A stretch of DNA of 64,000 bases, from positions 1 to 64,000 of the forward strand of contig CAAEVH010000024.1 of the NCBI GenBank assembly GCA_900759445.1, written 5' to 3'. Positions 51,671 through 61,686 of the stretch are shown piece by piece (positions within the stretch are counted from its first letter, which is position 1; each line of letters begins with the position of its first letter). This DNA comes from an uncultured Raoultella sp. Its GTDB lineage: Bacteria > Pseudomonadota > Gammaproteobacteria > Enterobacterales > Enterobacteriaceae. Made by a program: the position numbers and the translations under genes. The notes under the pieces were generated by a model. It searched no databases. It worked only from the letters and a program-made list of their open reading frames with translations, and was not told the origin of the DNA.

Positions 51671-53284
51671 TTACTCCATACTTTTACACAGCGAGCAAAT
51701 TGCGCCCTGATGTTTGTGCGAGTGCATGACGTCCGGACGTTCGTACTCTTCTTCACAGCTGACGCACTGGTAAACGGTGATGGACGCATTGCCCTGCGCG
51801 TCGTAGCGCGGCTCGCTAATCCCGTCATCGTACTGCTTGATGTAGTAGCGCCCGCCGGTGAGGATACCCATCAGCGGTGTCATCACCAGCGCCACGACCA
51901 GCGCAATCAGCGGCGAGAAGGGCGCCAGCGTGGCGCCGAGCAGACCGAAGAAGGCGCAGATGGAGAGCCCGGCCGCCAGAGCAAACGAAACCACTCCCAC
52001 CGGGTTAACGTTGTAGATCATTCCGCGACGATATTCTGGCTGCGCCGGGGCGAGCCTGAGCAGGCCTTTGTTAACGGTGATATCGGTGGCAACCACCACC
52101 ACCCAGGCAATGGCAAAGTTAGAGTAGAAACCAAGAATCCACGACAGCGCGCTGAACATATCGCCCTCCATCAGCGCCAGCGCGATGGCGAGGTTGACGA
52201 TGACGAAGATAATCCGCCCCGGATAGCGTTTGGTGGTGCGCGTCCATGCGCTGGTCCACGCCAGCGAGCCAGAATAGGCGTTGGTGACGTTGATTTTAAT
52301 CTGTGAAATGACCACCAGCACGACGGCCAGGGTTAACGCCAGCCAGCCGGGTACCAGGTTATCAAAGACGCTGACGAACTGCTGTACCGGTTCGGTATTG
52401 TGCACCGCCGGGAAGCGGGTCAGCAGATAGAAGCCGAGGAAGGCGCCGATGATCTGTTTAATTGCGCCTAATATCACCCAGCCTGGGCCTGCGGAAAAGA
52501 CCGCCAGCCACCAGCTTTTGCTGTTCTCTGCCGTTTTCGGCGGCATAAAGCGCAGGTAATCGATCTGCTCGCCGATCTGCATAATCAGCGACAGGCAGAC
52601 GCCGGCGCCGAGCATAATGGCAGTTAAATCAACCTGCGCCGCGTTATTCTTGCCGGCGAAGTGCATAAAGCCGTCCACCAGCGCCGGGTCTTTGGCAATC
52701 AGCCAGGCCACCGGCACCACCATCAGCACCAGCCACAGCGGCGTGGTCCACACCTGCAGGCGGGTCAGGGCTTTCATACCGTAAACGACCAGCGGCAGCA
52801 CCATCAGGGTGGCGATGAGATAGCCCATCCACAGCGGGATCCCTAATCCAACCAGCAGCCCCTGGGCCATAATCGAGCCTTCAAGGGCGAAGAAGATAAA
52901 GGTGAAGCCTGCGAAGATAATGCTGGTGATGACCGAACCAAAATAGCCGAATCCGGCGCTGCGGGTGATTAAGTCGAGATCGATGTTATAGCGGGCGGCG
53001 GTAATCGCCAGCGGGATCCCGGTGAGGAAGATCACCAGCGCCGCCAGCAGGATGGCGTAAATCGCGTTGGTGGTGCCCCATGCCATGCCGATGCTGGCGC
53101 CGATGGAGAAGTCCGCCAGATAGGCGATACCGCCCAGCGCGGTCACGGCGACGACGCCGGGTCCCCAGCGGCGGAAGCTCAGCGGAGCATAGCGGAGTGT
53201 ATAGTCTTCCAGGGTTTCTCTGGAGCCGGATGTCCCGGTCTGGGCAGGTAACTCAGTTTTAATATCCAGTGATGACATAGTCAT
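51671..53284 (-). CDS. NCS1 family (purine/cytosine-type) permease with Cys/His-rich tail
   Basis: This 537-residue NCS1 transporter has about twelve membrane segments; family marks are GGIAYLADFSIGASIGMAWG near residue 50, FGYFGSVITSIIFAGFTFIFFALEG, MQIGEQIDYLRFMPPKT and LAWTSAWTRTTKRYPGR. Members import nucleobases, hydantoins, thiamine or related ring compounds; the substrate here is unknown. Unusually, the C-terminus carries a hydrophilic tail (about 480-537) with CVSC (Cys507, Cys510), HSHKH and CSLC (Cys530, Cys533), like a small zinc ribbon. It lies beside the urease cluster, so a nitrogen compound is a fair guess. Confidence 0.88.
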   Translation of the reverse strand: MTMSSLDIKTELPAQTGTSGSRETLEDYTLRYAPLSFRRWGPGVVAVTALGGIAYLADFSIGASIGMAWGTTNAIYAILLAALVIFLTGIPLAITAARYNIDLDLITRSAGFGYFGSVITSIIFAGFTFIFFALEGSIMAQGLLVGLGIPLWMGYLIATLMVLPLVVYGMKALTRLQVWTTPLWLVLMVVPVAWLIAKDPALVDGFMHFAGKNNAAQVDLTAIMLGAGVCLSLIMQIGEQIDYLRFMPPKTAENSKSWWLAVFSAGPGWVILGAIKQIIGAFLGFYLLTRFPAVHNTEPVQQFVSVFDNLVPGWLALTLAVVLVVISQIKINVTNAYSGSLAWTSAWTRTTKRYPGRIIFVIVNLAIALALMEGDMFSALSWILGFYSNFAIAWVVVVATDITVNKGLLRLAPAQPEYRRGMIYNVNPVGVVSFALAAGLSICAFFGLLGATLAPFSPLIALVVALVMTPLMGILTGGRYYIKQYDDGISEPRYDAQGNASITVYQCVSCEEEYERPDVMHSHKHQGAICSLCKSME

Positions 53285-53390
53285 TCCTTAATGATCAGGC
53301 ATGACAGGAATTAGCAAACCTTATGCCACTTCGTAGAACAGCTGCGGCGGGCGTTGGCGGGGCGGGGATGAATAAAGAGGGGGCAGGATG

Positions 53391-53426
53391 TGCACCATCC
53401 GGACGCAGGTGCGCCCGGATGGTGCA
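53391..53426 (-). terminator. Hairpin at the 3' end of the urease cluster
   Basis: A perfect 12 bp stem TGCACCATCCGG / CCGGATGGTGCA with a 12 nt loop lies eight bases after the ureG stop. No T run follows, so it may protect the 3' end or act as a weak terminator. Confidence 0.6.
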
Positions 53427-53433
53427 GGGACGC

Positions 53434-54048
53434 TTAGCGCAGCATGCCTTTGTCGACAAGGAAAGCGATGATGTTGTTCAGGCCATCGCCGCTTTTCAGG
53501 TTGGTAAAGGTCCACGGGCGGTCGCCGCGCATACGCATCGTATCGCGCTCCATCACCTCCAGCGATGCGCCCACATACGGTGCAAGGTCGGTTTTGTTGA
53601 TCACCAGGAAGTCCGACTTCGTGATCCCCGGTCCGCCTTTGCGCGGGATCTTTTCCCCTTCCGCAACGTCAATGACGTAGATGGTCAGGTCCGCCAGCTC
53701 CGGACTGAAGGTGGCGCTCAGGTTATCGCCGCCGCTTTCAACGAAGATCAGATCGAGGTTGCCGAACTTTTCGCTCAGCGCTTCTACCGCCGCCAGGTTC
53801 ATCGACGCGTCTTCGCGGATCGCGGTATGTGGACATCCGCCGGTTTCGACGCCGACGATGCGCTCCGGCGCCAGCGCGCCCGCTTCGGTGAGAATACGCT
53901 GATCTTCTTTGGTGTAGATGTCGTTGGTGACGACGGCTAACTGCCAGCTGTCACGCATGGCTTTACACAGCGCTTCCAGCAGGGCCGTTTTCCCGGAACC
54001 GACCGGGCCGCCGACGCCGACGCGCAGCGGGTGTTTGTAGTTATGCAT
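53434..54048 (-). CDS. ureG: Urease accessory GTPase UreG
   Basis: This 204-residue SIMIBI GTPase delivers nickel to urease within the UreDFG complex. P-loop [17 protein letters not shown], the metal-binding CPH in [31 protein letters not shown] and the NKTD motif ([13 protein letters not shown]) are all present. It is the last gene of the cluster, eight bases after ureF. Confidence 0.97.
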   Translation of the reverse strand: MHNYKHPLRVGVGGPVGSGKTALLEALCKAMRDSWQLAVVTNDIYTKEDQRILTEAGALAPERIVGVETGGCPHTAIREDASMNLAAVEALSEKFGNLDLIFVESGGDNLSATFSPELADLTIYVIDVAEGEKIPRKGGPGITKSDFLVINKTDLAPYVGASLEVMERDTMRMRGDRPWTFTNLKSGDGLNNIIAFLVDKGMLR

Positions 54049-54056
54049 ACTCTCTC

Positions 54057-54731
54057 CTAGGAACGGAATAATCGGGAATACTGGGTTTCATGCCGGGCGG
54101 AAGCAATGGCGGCCAGCAGCGTGGATGAACCTATCGCGCTATCCGGCGCCGCAAGGGCGCAGGTCATATCCGCCGCGTAGCGATCGCACAGGCGTAAAAT
54201 CAGCTGCTGGGCCGCCTGCTGGCCGAAAGGAACCAGCTTAACGCCGGCCATGACCGCGCTCTCGATCCAGCTGTAGCCAAGGCTCAGCGCCAGGTCGGGA
54301 AGTGCGATTTGCCAACGTACGCCGAGCCACGCCATGCCGGCGAGCTGACTTTGCCGACACAAAACGCGCCACGCCGGCGGGCAATCCGGCTGCCAGTCGG
54401 CCAGCAGGCGGGCAAAGGCCGCGCCGCGATTACGCTCTTCTTCACGCAGTTCGCGGGTCTCACGACAGGCGAGCAGCCAGGCGGTCCAGCGCTGTGCTGA
54501 CGGCAGATCGTCGTTTTCGCATGCCCGATACAGCCGGGCGAACAGAGGAAGATCGACGGTAAAAAAGCTCTGTTCCATCTGCTGCAGCTGCCAGCGTTCA
54601 AAAGCGGCGGCATCGGGCACCCAGCCCGCTTCCACCGCCCACTCCAGCCCTTGCGACCAGCTATAGCCGCCGACCGGGAGGTTGCTGCTGGCCAGCTGCA
54701 TCAACCGCAGGCGTTTTTCCGACGTTGGCAT
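54057..54731 (-). CDS. ureF: Urease accessory protein UreF
   Basis: This 224-residue all-helical protein acts with UreD and UreG as an activation complex and gates GTP hydrolysis. Family marks are [29 protein letters not shown] at the N-terminus and [20 protein letters not shown] near the C-terminus. Its start lies directly after the ureE stop, and it ends eight bases before ureG. Confidence 0.95.
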   Translation of the reverse strand: MPTSEKRLRLMQLASSNLPVGGYSWSQGLEWAVEAGWVPDAAAFERWQLQQMEQSFFTVDLPLFARLYRACENDDLPSAQRWTAWLLACRETRELREEERNRGAAFARLLADWQPDCPPAWRVLCRQSQLAGMAWLGVRWQIALPDLALSLGYSWIESAVMAGVKLVPFGQQAAQQLILRLCDRYAADMTCALAAPDSAIGSSTLLAAIASARHETQYSRLFRS

Positions 54732-55238
54732 TTAGTGACTGTGCTCGTGATGATGATCGTGGCCATGATCGTGACTATGATCGTGACTATGACCGTGGCT
54801 ATGGCCGTGGCTTTCGCTGGCGTAGGCGCCGGCTTCCGGTTCAAACGGCAGATGGGCGAAAGTGACCTCCAGGCCGAACTGGCGCAGCATATCGTCCAGC
54901 ACATGGTCGTGGTGATAGCGCAGCTCTCCGGGCATGATTTGCAGCGGAACGTGGCGGTTACCGAGGTGATAGCAGGCTTTCGCCAGCGTGAACGGATCGT
55001 CACAATGCACCACGGACACGCCTTCATCTGCGGCGATAATTTGCACAAATTCGCTGCCGTCTTCATTGCTGAGCACATCCCCACCGCGTAGCAGCAGGCC
55101 GCGCGGCAACAACAAACCGGCTTCGCGACCATCGTTGAGGGTGACTTTGATACGACTTTTCACCCGTACATCGATCGGTAGCGTAAGGCTGGCGGTCAGT
55201 TTGCCAGGTGAATCCACTCGTTGGGTCAGATAGAGCAT
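54732..55238 (-). CDS. ureE: Urease nickel metallochaperone UreE
   Basis: This 168-residue nickel chaperone has a peptide-binding N-terminal domain (MLYLTQRVDSPG, LPIDVRVKSRIKVTLNDGREAGLLLPRG), a metal-binding C-domain with GNRHVPLQIMPGELRYHHDHVLDDMLRQFGLEV, and a His-rich tail of about 27 residues with 14 His. The tail is longer and built of imperfect GHSH/DHSHDH repeats. The His of YHHDH near residue 110 is the conserved nickel site. It lies between ureC and ureF. Confidence 0.96.
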   Translation of the reverse strand: MLYLTQRVDSPGKLTASLTLPIDVRVKSRIKVTLNDGREAGLLLPRGLLLRGGDVLSNEDGSEFVQIIAADEGVSVVHCDDPFTLAKACYHLGNRHVPLQIMPGELRYHHDHVLDDMLRQFGLEVTFAHLPFEPEAGAYASESHGHSHGHSHDHSHDHGHDHHHEHSH

Positions 55239-55247
55239 CCGGACTCC

Positions 55248-56951
55248 TTAAAACAGAAAATAACGTTGCGCCATCGGCAGGACATCTGCCGGTTCGCTGG
55301 TAATCAGCTCGCCATCGATGCGCACTTCATAGGTTTGCGCGTCGACGGTGATATTGGGCTGCAGGCCGTTATGGATCATGTCGGTCTTTTGTACCGTCCG
55401 GCAGCCTTTCACTACCGCCGTGGCGCTCTGCAGATTCAGACGCTGCGCCACGCCGCTGTCGACCGCTGCCTGCGGCAGGAAGGTGAGGCGACAGTGATGG
55501 CGAGCGCTGCCCAGCGCGCCGAACATCGGGCGGTAGTGCACCGGCTGCGGCGTCGGAATCGAGGCGTTGATGTCGCCCATCGGTGCAATGGCGATCATCC
55601 CGCCCTTGATCACCGTGGCGGGCTTAACGCCGAAAAACGCCGGGGACCACAGCACGAGATCCGCCAGCTTGCCGACTTCAATCGATCCGACTTCATGGGC
55701 GATACCGTGGGTCAGCGCCGGATTAATGGTGTACTTGGCGATATAGCGCTTCACGCGGAAGTTGTCGTTATCGCCGCGTTCTTCCGCCAGCGGCCCGCGC
55801 TGGACCTTCATTCGATGCGCGACCTGCCAGGTACGCAGAACGACTTCGCCGACGCGGCCCATCGCTTGCGAATCAGACGATGTCAGCGAGAAGGCGCCGA
55901 GATCGTGCAGAACATCTTCTGCCGCGATGGTTTCCCGGCGGATACGCGATTCGGCAAACGCCACATCTTCGGCGATATCCGGATCGAGATGGTGGCAGAC
56001 CATCAGCATATCCAGATGTTCGTCGATGGTGTTGACGGTATAGGGCAGCGTCGGGTTGGTTGAAGAGGGCAAAATATTGGGGTGTGCGCAGGCGGTAATA
56101 ATATCCGGCGCATGGCCGCCGCCGGCCCCTTCGGTATGAAACGTGTGGATGGTTCGTCCGGCGATCGCCGCCAGCGTATCTTCCACAAAGCCGGATTCGT
56201 TCAGGGTATCGCTGTGCAGCGCTACCTGAATATCCATTTCGTCGGCAACCGTCAGCGCGCAGTTGATGGCTGCCGGCGTGGCGCCCCAGTCTTCATGAAT
56301 TTTCAGGCCGATAACGCCTGCCGCGACCTGTTCGCGTAGCGCGTCCGGGTTCGAGCCGTTGCCTTTGCCCAACAGACCGATATTCACCGGCAGACTGTCT
56401 GCCGCCTGCAGCATCCGCGAGATGTACCATGGTCCCGGCGTGCAGGTGGTGGCATGCGTCCCCGCGGCCGGGCCGGTGCCGCCGCCGACCATGGTGGTGA
56501 CGCCGGAGACCAGCGCCTCTTCCGCCTGCTGCGGACAGATCCAGTGGATATGGGTATCGACGCCGCCGGCGGTGACTATTTTGCCTTCGGCGGCAATCAC
56601 TTCCGTCGCCGCGCCAATGGGGATATTGACGCCAGGCTGGATATCGGGATTGCCCGCTTTGCCGATCGCCAGGATCCGCCCGTCTTTGATGCCGATATCG
56701 GCTTTAACGATCCCCCAGTGATCGACGATCAGCGCATTGGTCAGCACCAGATCGACACAGTCGTCAGCGAGCATTTGCCCCTGGCCCATACCGTCACGGA
56801 TGACCTTGCCGCCGCCGAACTTGACCTCTTCGCCGTAGGTGGTCAGATCGTCTTCGACCTCGATCCACAGTTCGGTGTCCGCCAGGCGCACTTTATCGCC
56901 GGTGGTGGGGCCAAACATGTCAGCATAAGCCTGACGTGAAATATCACTCAT
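55248..56951 (-). CDS. ureC: Urease alpha subunit UreC
   Basis: This 567-residue catalytic subunit hydrolyses urea at a two-nickel site. All ligands are seen: His134 and His136 in GGVDTHIHW, carbamylated Lys217 in [12 protein letters not shown], the later His in [10 protein letters not shown] and [15 protein letters not shown], and the flap His and Asp in [14 protein letters not shown] and [15 protein letters not shown]. Length equals the Klebsiella enzyme. Its ATG overlaps the ureB stop by eight bases. Confidence 0.98.
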   Translation of the reverse strand: MSDISRQAYADMFGPTTGDKVRLADTELWIEVEDDLTTYGEEVKFGGGKVIRDGMGQGQMLADDCVDLVLTNALIVDHWGIVKADIGIKDGRILAIGKAGNPDIQPGVNIPIGAATEVIAAEGKIVTAGGVDTHIHWICPQQAEEALVSGVTTMVGGGTGPAAGTHATTCTPGPWYISRMLQAADSLPVNIGLLGKGNGSNPDALREQVAAGVIGLKIHEDWGATPAAINCALTVADEMDIQVALHSDTLNESGFVEDTLAAIAGRTIHTFHTEGAGGGHAPDIITACAHPNILPSSTNPTLPYTVNTIDEHLDMLMVCHHLDPDIAEDVAFAESRIRRETIAAEDVLHDLGAFSLTSSDSQAMGRVGEVVLRTWQVAHRMKVQRGPLAEERGDNDNFRVKRYIAKYTINPALTHGIAHEVGSIEVGKLADLVLWSPAFFGVKPATVIKGGMIAIAPMGDINASIPTPQPVHYRPMFGALGSARHHCRLTFLPQAAVDSGVAQRLNLQSATAVVKGCRTVQKTDMIHNGLQPNITVDAQTYEVRIDGELITSEPADVLPMAQRYFLF

Positions 56952-57264
56952 TGTTTGCCTCCAGATTCCCCATCACCTCGCCGCGAAAGCCGTATACCGC
57001 GCGACGACCGGCGAGCGCGACCAGCTCCACTTCACGTTTTTGCCCCGGCTCAAAGCGGACCGCGGTGCCAGCGGCGATGTTCAGGCGGTAGCCGGTGGCC
57101 TGCGCCCGATCAAATTTCAGCGCCGGGTTGACCTCGGCAAAATGGTAATGCGAGCCAACCTGAATCGGCCGGTCGCCATGATTCTCAACGATAATGCTGT
57201 GGGTGGCGCGGCCAACGTTCAGAGCTATCTGGCCGGGTTGCACCTTGTATTCACCTGGGATCAT
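56944..57264 (-). CDS. ureB: Urease beta subunit UreB
   Basis: This 106-residue structural subunit has [40 protein letters not shown] and [21 protein letters not shown] typical of UreB. The three-subunit arrangement (separate ureA and ureB) is the bacterial form. It lies nine bases after ureA. Confidence 0.97.
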   Translation of the reverse strand: MIPGEYKVQPGQIALNVGRATHSIIVENHGDRPIQVGSHYHFAEVNPALKFDRAQATGYRLNIAAGTAVRFEPGQKREVELVALAGRRAVYGFRGEVMGNLEANNE

Positions 57265-57273
57265 CGCGAAACC

Positions 57274-57576
57274 TCAGATAATCGGGTTGTGGACGGTGAC
57301 CAGCTTCGAGCCATCCGGGAAGGTGGCCTCGACCTGGATGTCGGGGATCATTTCGGGTACGCCTTCCATGACCTGCTCGCGGCTTAACACGTGGCGGCCT
57401 TCTTCCATCAGCGCCGCCACGCTTTTACCGTCGCGGGCGCCTTCCATAATAAAGGCGCTGATTAAGGCCACGGCTTCCGGGTAGTTCAGCTTCAGGCCGC
57501 GGGCCAGGCGACGTTCCGCCACCAGCGCGGCGGTAAACAACAGCAGCTTGTCTTTCTCTCTGGGGGTCAGTTCCAT
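57274..57576 (-). CDS. ureA: Urease gamma subunit UreA
   Basis: The 100-residue subunit has [41 protein letters not shown] and the C-terminal [17 protein letters not shown]. It is nine bases after ureD and is the first structural gene. Confidence 0.97.
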   Translation of the reverse strand: MELTPREKDKLLLFTAALVAERRLARGLKLNYPEAVALISAFIMEGARDGKSVAALMEEGRHVLSREQVMEGVPEMIPDIQVEATFPDGSKLVTVHNPII

Positions 57577-57585
57577 AGCGTTCTC

Positions 57586-58410
57586 TCAGGTCAACCAGAT
57601 TCGGGGAAGGACCGGGGACTTTCCGGTCAGATGCGGGCGCATAAAGCGCCAGATATCACGCATCGCCCGCTGGCAAAGTAAGTTATCGTCACTTAAAAAG
57701 CGCACCGTCAGCAGGCCGTCAGTCAGCGTGGCGCCGGCATAATTTCCTAGCGTTGTGAGTCGTTCCCGCACGCCGTCAAGCAGGGCTTCGCTGGCGGGAT
57801 AGAACAGCAGAGTACCGACCCACGGGTACTGCGCCACGCTGGCCAGACGCCCGTCGGCCAGGTGCAGGCGTTCGATCAGCAGCGGAGCATCATCCATCCA
57901 TACTTCAAGACGGTTGCTGAGGGCGCCATGGCTAAAGTTTTCGCCGATGACCGGGCGGCCAAGGCACAGCAGATCCCAGGCCAGCAGCGTGCTGGAGGCG
58001 CAAAGATGAAAGGCGGTGTGCAGACTGGCCCGGGCGCCCGGAAAGAAAATCGCGTCCTGCGGCAACCACTCCAGCGTCGAGCGTTCCGCCAGCGTCAGGC
58101 GCTGATGTAAATGGGCCTGCGCGCCGCTGCTGCGGTAAAATTTACTGGCGCCGGGCATGGTGATTAACGTGTGGCAGCCGCTATCGAGAGCGGCGCGAAT
58201 CGTTAGCTCGTCGCCTCCAACGATCCCGCCCGGCGGGTGGAGTAAATAGAGATGACAGGTATCGTCTTCGGGGTAAAAGGGACGCTGGACGGTGAGCGGA
58301 CCGACATGACGGGCGGAGGTGAGTACCGTTTTGCCGCCGCGATGTTGAAAATGAAGGTCCAGCGTAGCCTGCCAGCCTTTTTTATTCTCTGGTAACACGG
58401 TGCTGTGCAA
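57586..58410 (-). CDS. ureD: Urease accessory protein UreD
   Basis: This scaffold protein binds apo-urease and forms the tunnel that passes nickel from UreG. It has LDLHFQHRGGKTVLTSARHVGPL, VQRPFYPEDDTCHLYLLHPPGGIVGGDEL and TMPGASKFYRSSGAQ, and ends KSPVLPRIWLT. No ATG fits: the TTG at 58410 (274 residues) has GGGGCG ten bases upstream, while GTG at 58398 would give 270 residues and align with Klebsiella UreD, but without a clear ribosome-binding site. The cluster is likely driven from the 143 bp upstream gap. Confidence 0.93.
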   Translation of the reverse strand: MHSTVLPENKKGWQATLDLHFQHRGGKTVLTSARHVGPLTVQRPFYPEDDTCHLYLLHPPGGIVGGDELTIRAALDSGCHTLITMPGASKFYRSSGAQAHLHQRLTLAERSTLEWLPQDAIFFPGARASLHTAFHLCASSTLLAWDLLCLGRPVIGENFSHGALSNRLEVWMDDAPLLIERLHLADGRLASVAQYPWVGTLLFYPASEALLDGVRERLTTLGNYAGATLTDGLLTVRFLSDDNLLCQRAMRDIWRFMRPHLTGKSPVLPRIWLT

Positions 58411-58505
58411 TGTTGTTACGCCCCTGCAAAATCAAGATAAAACAGCAGCGATGAGTATTGATCGGCGCGAAAGTATCTCGATCATATGAAAAGCTTATGA
58501 ATTAA

Positions 58506-58540
58506 AAACAAGAAAACAGCCGCCTGAGCGGCGGCCGTTT
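58506..58540 (-). terminator. Intrinsic terminator of the MFS gene
   Basis: The - strand ACGGCCGCC-GCTCA-GGCGGCTGT stem is followed by TTTCTTGTTTTT, 14 bp after the MFS stop and before the urease promoter region. Confidence 0.85.
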
Positions 58541-58553
58541 AGCGAAAAGATTA

Positions 58554-60020
58554 TTACGCCTGATAATCCTCGGCGTCAATGTCATAACCCGACGGTTCCC
58601 AGCGAATAGCGAGCAGCGACAGCAGGCCAATCAGCGGCGCGGCGGCGATAATCCAAAAGACCTGGGTATCCAGGGCTGCAACCAGTAGCGGGAAGAGGAA
58701 CAGCGACAGGGTTGAGCTGCTGCGCATCAGGGTCTGATTCAGGCCAACGCCGACGCCGCGCAGTGAGGTCGGATAGCTCAACGAGGCAAAGGTCATGGTG
58801 TGGGCGCCGGGGCCAAACCCCTGGCCGAACAGGAACAGCGCCAGCATCGCCACGGCCGCGATGCCTTCGCCCGCGCCGTGCGGACGGCCGATCAGCGCCA
58901 GCCCCAGCAGTGCCGCCAGCTGGCAGCTGTAGCCCGCCAGCGACATCTTCCAGGCCCCTAAACGCGGCACCAGCCGAACCGCCAGCAGACCGCCGACAAA
59001 GGCGAAGAGCAGATTCAGCGCCAGCGAGATCACAATCGTGGTCAGCATCGACTGAACAAAGAAGCTGGAGATGATCACCGGCAGGCCGAAGGCGACGGCG
59101 TTATAGGCAAAGGAAGAGACCACCGACAGCAGCGTGGCGAGGGTGGTTCGCCGCAGATAGACGCCCTGGAACAGACGGAAATAGTTGCTCCACTGCGCTT
59201 TTTTCACCACCGGCGTCGGGTTATCCAGCGCGTCCTGCGCCACGTGGGCGTTGATGTTATAGGCCTTGCGGAGAATGGCGGCGGCGTCGCGCAGGTTACC
59301 CTGATTGGCGGCCCACACCGGTGATTCGCTCATATAGCGGCTGCGAATGGCGATAATCACCAGCGCAGGCACCGCGCCGAAGCCCAGAATCAGCCGCCAT
59401 AGCCAGTCGCTGTGGCTTTCTGGCAGCACGGCGTAGAATAAGAGCACCAGCAGATACGAGATGCTGATGGCGGCATACCACGTCGGGCACCACATGGCGA
59501 CGCTGGCCGCTTTGTTGCCCGGCCCCTTAAGCTTTGAGAACTCGCTCAGGAAGGCCATCGCCACCGGCAGATCGATACCGACGCCGAGGCCCATGACAAA
59601 ACGGGCGCCGGTCAGCACATATTCGTTGGGGGCCAGCGCGCAGGCGATCGCGGCCACCACAAAAAACAGCATATCGGCCATAAAGACGCGGTAGCGGCCG
59701 ATTTTATCCGTCAGGTAGCCGCCCAGCAGCGCGCCGACGATTGCCCCGAAGGTGATGGCCGACGCCACCATTCCGGTACCGGCAGGGGTCAGATTGAACT
59801 CGCGGGTAATATCTTTCAGGCCGAAGGCCAGGGAGCCCAGATCGTAGGCGTCAAGAAAAATACCGCCGAGGGCGATACCCATGACGATACGCGCATTATT
59901 GCGCCCGCTGCTGCCCTCATTAATTAAACGCGATACATCGGCCGCGCCGCGTATCCACTGTACTTCCCCGCCAGGCGATCCCGCCCCTGCGACCGGATCC
60001 GCGTTGATTACGTCTGTCAT
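58554..60020 (-). CDS. MFS transporter, sugar-porter-like
   Basis: This 488-residue permease has twelve membrane segments with an N-terminal cytosolic tail of about 40 residues. The loop 2-3 motif GGYLTDKIGRYRVF, the RFVMGLGVGIDLPVAMAF segment of helix 4 and the central ESPVWAANQG are sugar-porter family marks. The substrate is unknown; the helix 1 block GIFLDAYDLGSLAFGLKDI also occurs in transporters of organic anions. It sits directly upstream of ureD but is separated by a terminator, so joint function with urease is uncertain. Confidence 0.9.
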   Translation of the reverse strand: MTDVINADPVAGAGSPGGEVQWIRGAADVSRLINEGSSGRNNARIVMGIALGGIFLDAYDLGSLAFGLKDITREFNLTPAGTGMVASAITFGAIVGALLGGYLTDKIGRYRVFMADMLFFVVAAIACALAPNEYVLTGARFVMGLGVGIDLPVAMAFLSEFSKLKGPGNKAASVAMWCPTWYAAISISYLLVLLFYAVLPESHSDWLWRLILGFGAVPALVIIAIRSRYMSESPVWAANQGNLRDAAAILRKAYNINAHVAQDALDNPTPVVKKAQWSNYFRLFQGVYLRRTTLATLLSVVSSFAYNAVAFGLPVIISSFFVQSMLTTIVISLALNLLFAFVGGLLAVRLVPRLGAWKMSLAGYSCQLAALLGLALIGRPHGAGEGIAAVAMLALFLFGQGFGPGAHTMTFASLSYPTSLRGVGVGLNQTLMRSSSTLSLFLFPLLVAALDTQVFWIIAAAPLIGLLSLLAIRWEPSGYDIDAEDYQA

Positions 60021-60233
60021 GATGTTGTTCTGTGCTGTTTTATAAAGGATTCAGAGTAAACATCGTGGCAGGCAGGGATAAATTATTTTTGGTTATAAGA
60101 CATAGCTAAGTGATTGTTGTGAAATGATTATCTTTTGCTGAGCGGTGGGTTCAGAATGATTGGCTGCCAAAAAGGGCAATTCAGAGAGAATGTCGGGATA
60201 AAGGGGGCCCGGCGTGAGCCACCGGGCGCAAGA

Positions 60234-60854
60234 TTATTTCTGCTCAGGCGTTTTTTTGTTCTTTTTCAGCCGGGACCAGATTTTGGTTTCCTGGCGGCGC
60301 CACAGACGCTGAATATTGTCGTGATGGCGCAGCAGAATCAGGCAGGAGAGCATAGAGACCGGGAAGGTATACTGCGGTTTGAACCACCAGACGTAGAAGG
60401 GGGCAATCAGCGCGCTGACAATAGCCCCCAGCGACGAATAGCCGCTGAGCAGGATGGTCAGCAGCCAGGTACCCGCCATCACGCCGGTCAAATCCCAGCC
60501 GATGGGGGCGATTGCGCCGAAAGCGGTCGCCACGCCTTTACCACCGCGGAAGTTAAAGAATACCGGCCAGATATGGCCTACGCAGGCCGCAATGGCGACC
60601 AGGCCCAGCCAGAAAGGCGTCAGGCCGAGCGCCCAGGCACCCCAGACGGGCAGCATGCCTTTGAGCACATCAAAAATAAGAACCGTTACGGCTGCTCCCT
60701 TGCCGCCAATTCGTAGTACGTTTGTCGCCCCAGGATTGCCGGAACCGCTATCGCGAGGGTCGGGCAGGCCAGCGAGACGACACACCAGAATGGCGCTGGA
60801 AATTGAGCCGCAGAGGTAGGCAAGGATAACCAGTCCAGGCGCGATTGCACTCAT
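60234..60854 (-). CDS. plsY: Glycerol-3-phosphate acyltransferase PlsY
   Basis: This 206-residue inner membrane enzyme moves an acyl group from acyl-phosphate to glycerol-3-phosphate, starting phospholipid synthesis. Three conserved blocks are visible: [34 protein letters not shown] and [18 protein letters not shown]. The ATG at 60854 fits E. coli length (205); 60866 adds four residues. It is divergent from folB. Confidence 0.97.
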   Translation of the reverse strand: MSAIAPGLVILAYLCGSISSAILVCRLAGLPDPRDSGSGNPGATNVLRIGGKGAAVTVLIFDVLKGMLPVWGAWALGLTPFWLGLVAIAACVGHIWPVFFNFRGGKGVATAFGAIAPIGWDLTGVMAGTWLLTILLSGYSSLGAIVSALIAPFYVWWFKPQYTFPVSMLSCLILLRHHDNIQRLWRRQETKIWSRLKKNKKTPEQK

Positions 60855-61084
60855 CAGCTGTTCCATTTTGAAAATGTCATTTTGTCCCCGCTCTCCTTCG
60901 CGTCGCTGATGCGCTGGCGCACTTCTTTCGTGCCGTCATCGGAGCGTGCATTGAGCCAGAACGCTTGCTGCGCCGCTGCTTTCCTGCAATGCGAATTATT
61001 TAGGGGATGTCTTTGCATCTGTGGATAATACGCATAATTCGCCGGAAGTGGTATCCGGTTTAGCCAAAAAGCAGGCAGGTCGTG

Positions 61085-61438
61085 ATGGATATTGTATTTA
61101 TAGAGCAACTTTCGGTAATCACCACTATCGGTGTTTACGACTGGGAACAAACCATTGAACAGAAGCTGGTGTTCGATATCGAAATGGCGTGGGACAACCG
61201 CAAAGCGGCAAGCAGTGATGATGTCAATGATTGCCTCAGCTATGCTGATATCAGCGAGCTGGTGATTGGTCACGTTGAAGGCGGGCGTTTTGCGCTGGTT
61301 GAACGCGTCGCGGAAGAGATTGCCGATCTGCTGCTGGAAAAATTTCCCTCGCCGTGGGTGCGGATTAAAGTCAGCAAACCGGGCGCCGTTGCCCGGGCGG
61401 CAAACGTGGGCGTGATTATCGAGCGCAGTCGGACGTAG
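61085..61438 (+). CDS. folB: Dihydroneopterin aldolase FolB
   Basis: This 117-residue enzyme of folate synthesis converts dihydroneopterin to hydroxymethyl-dihydropterin. It carries MDIVFIEQLSVITTIGVYDWE (with the catalytic Glu), CLSYADISELVIGHV and VERVAEEIADLLLEKFPSPWVRIKVSKPGAV. The ATG at 61085 gives the family start, directly preceded by a GTG at 61082. It is slightly shorter than E. coli (122) at the C-terminus. Confidence 0.96.
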   Translation: MDIVFIEQLSVITTIGVYDWEQTIEQKLVFDIEMAWDNRKAASSDDVNDCLSYADISELVIGHVEGGRFALVERVAEEIADLLLEKFPSPWVRIKVSKPGAVARAANVGVIIERSRT

Positions 61439-61686
61439 CCTTAATCTGAAACAAAACTTTTCAGGTCATACTCGTTAAACAAATTGAGTTTATACCGGTC
61501 ACAGGATCCGGCTATCGGGATATTTAATTGCCGCTCAGGGTCAGGACAGCACTCGAAATTTACGCGTACTCCGTGTACGCTCCGGTTTCCTGCGCCGTCC
61601 GTCTCCAGACTGGCCGCATCAATATCACCTGATGGAATGGTTCAGCGTATCTGGTTTTTTCATTTTACTTTTAAAGGGTTTATTGG
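61439..61686. other. Intergenic region between folB and uppP
   Basis: A 248 bp gap with the uppP promoter region; a T-rich tract and AAAGGG ribosome-binding sequence precede the uppP start. No gene or strong hairpin is seen. Confidence 0.4.

Noticed and set aside
55221..56063. 280-codon open frame on the + strand
   Set aside because: Antisense shadow of ureC with Arg/His-rich, domain-less product.
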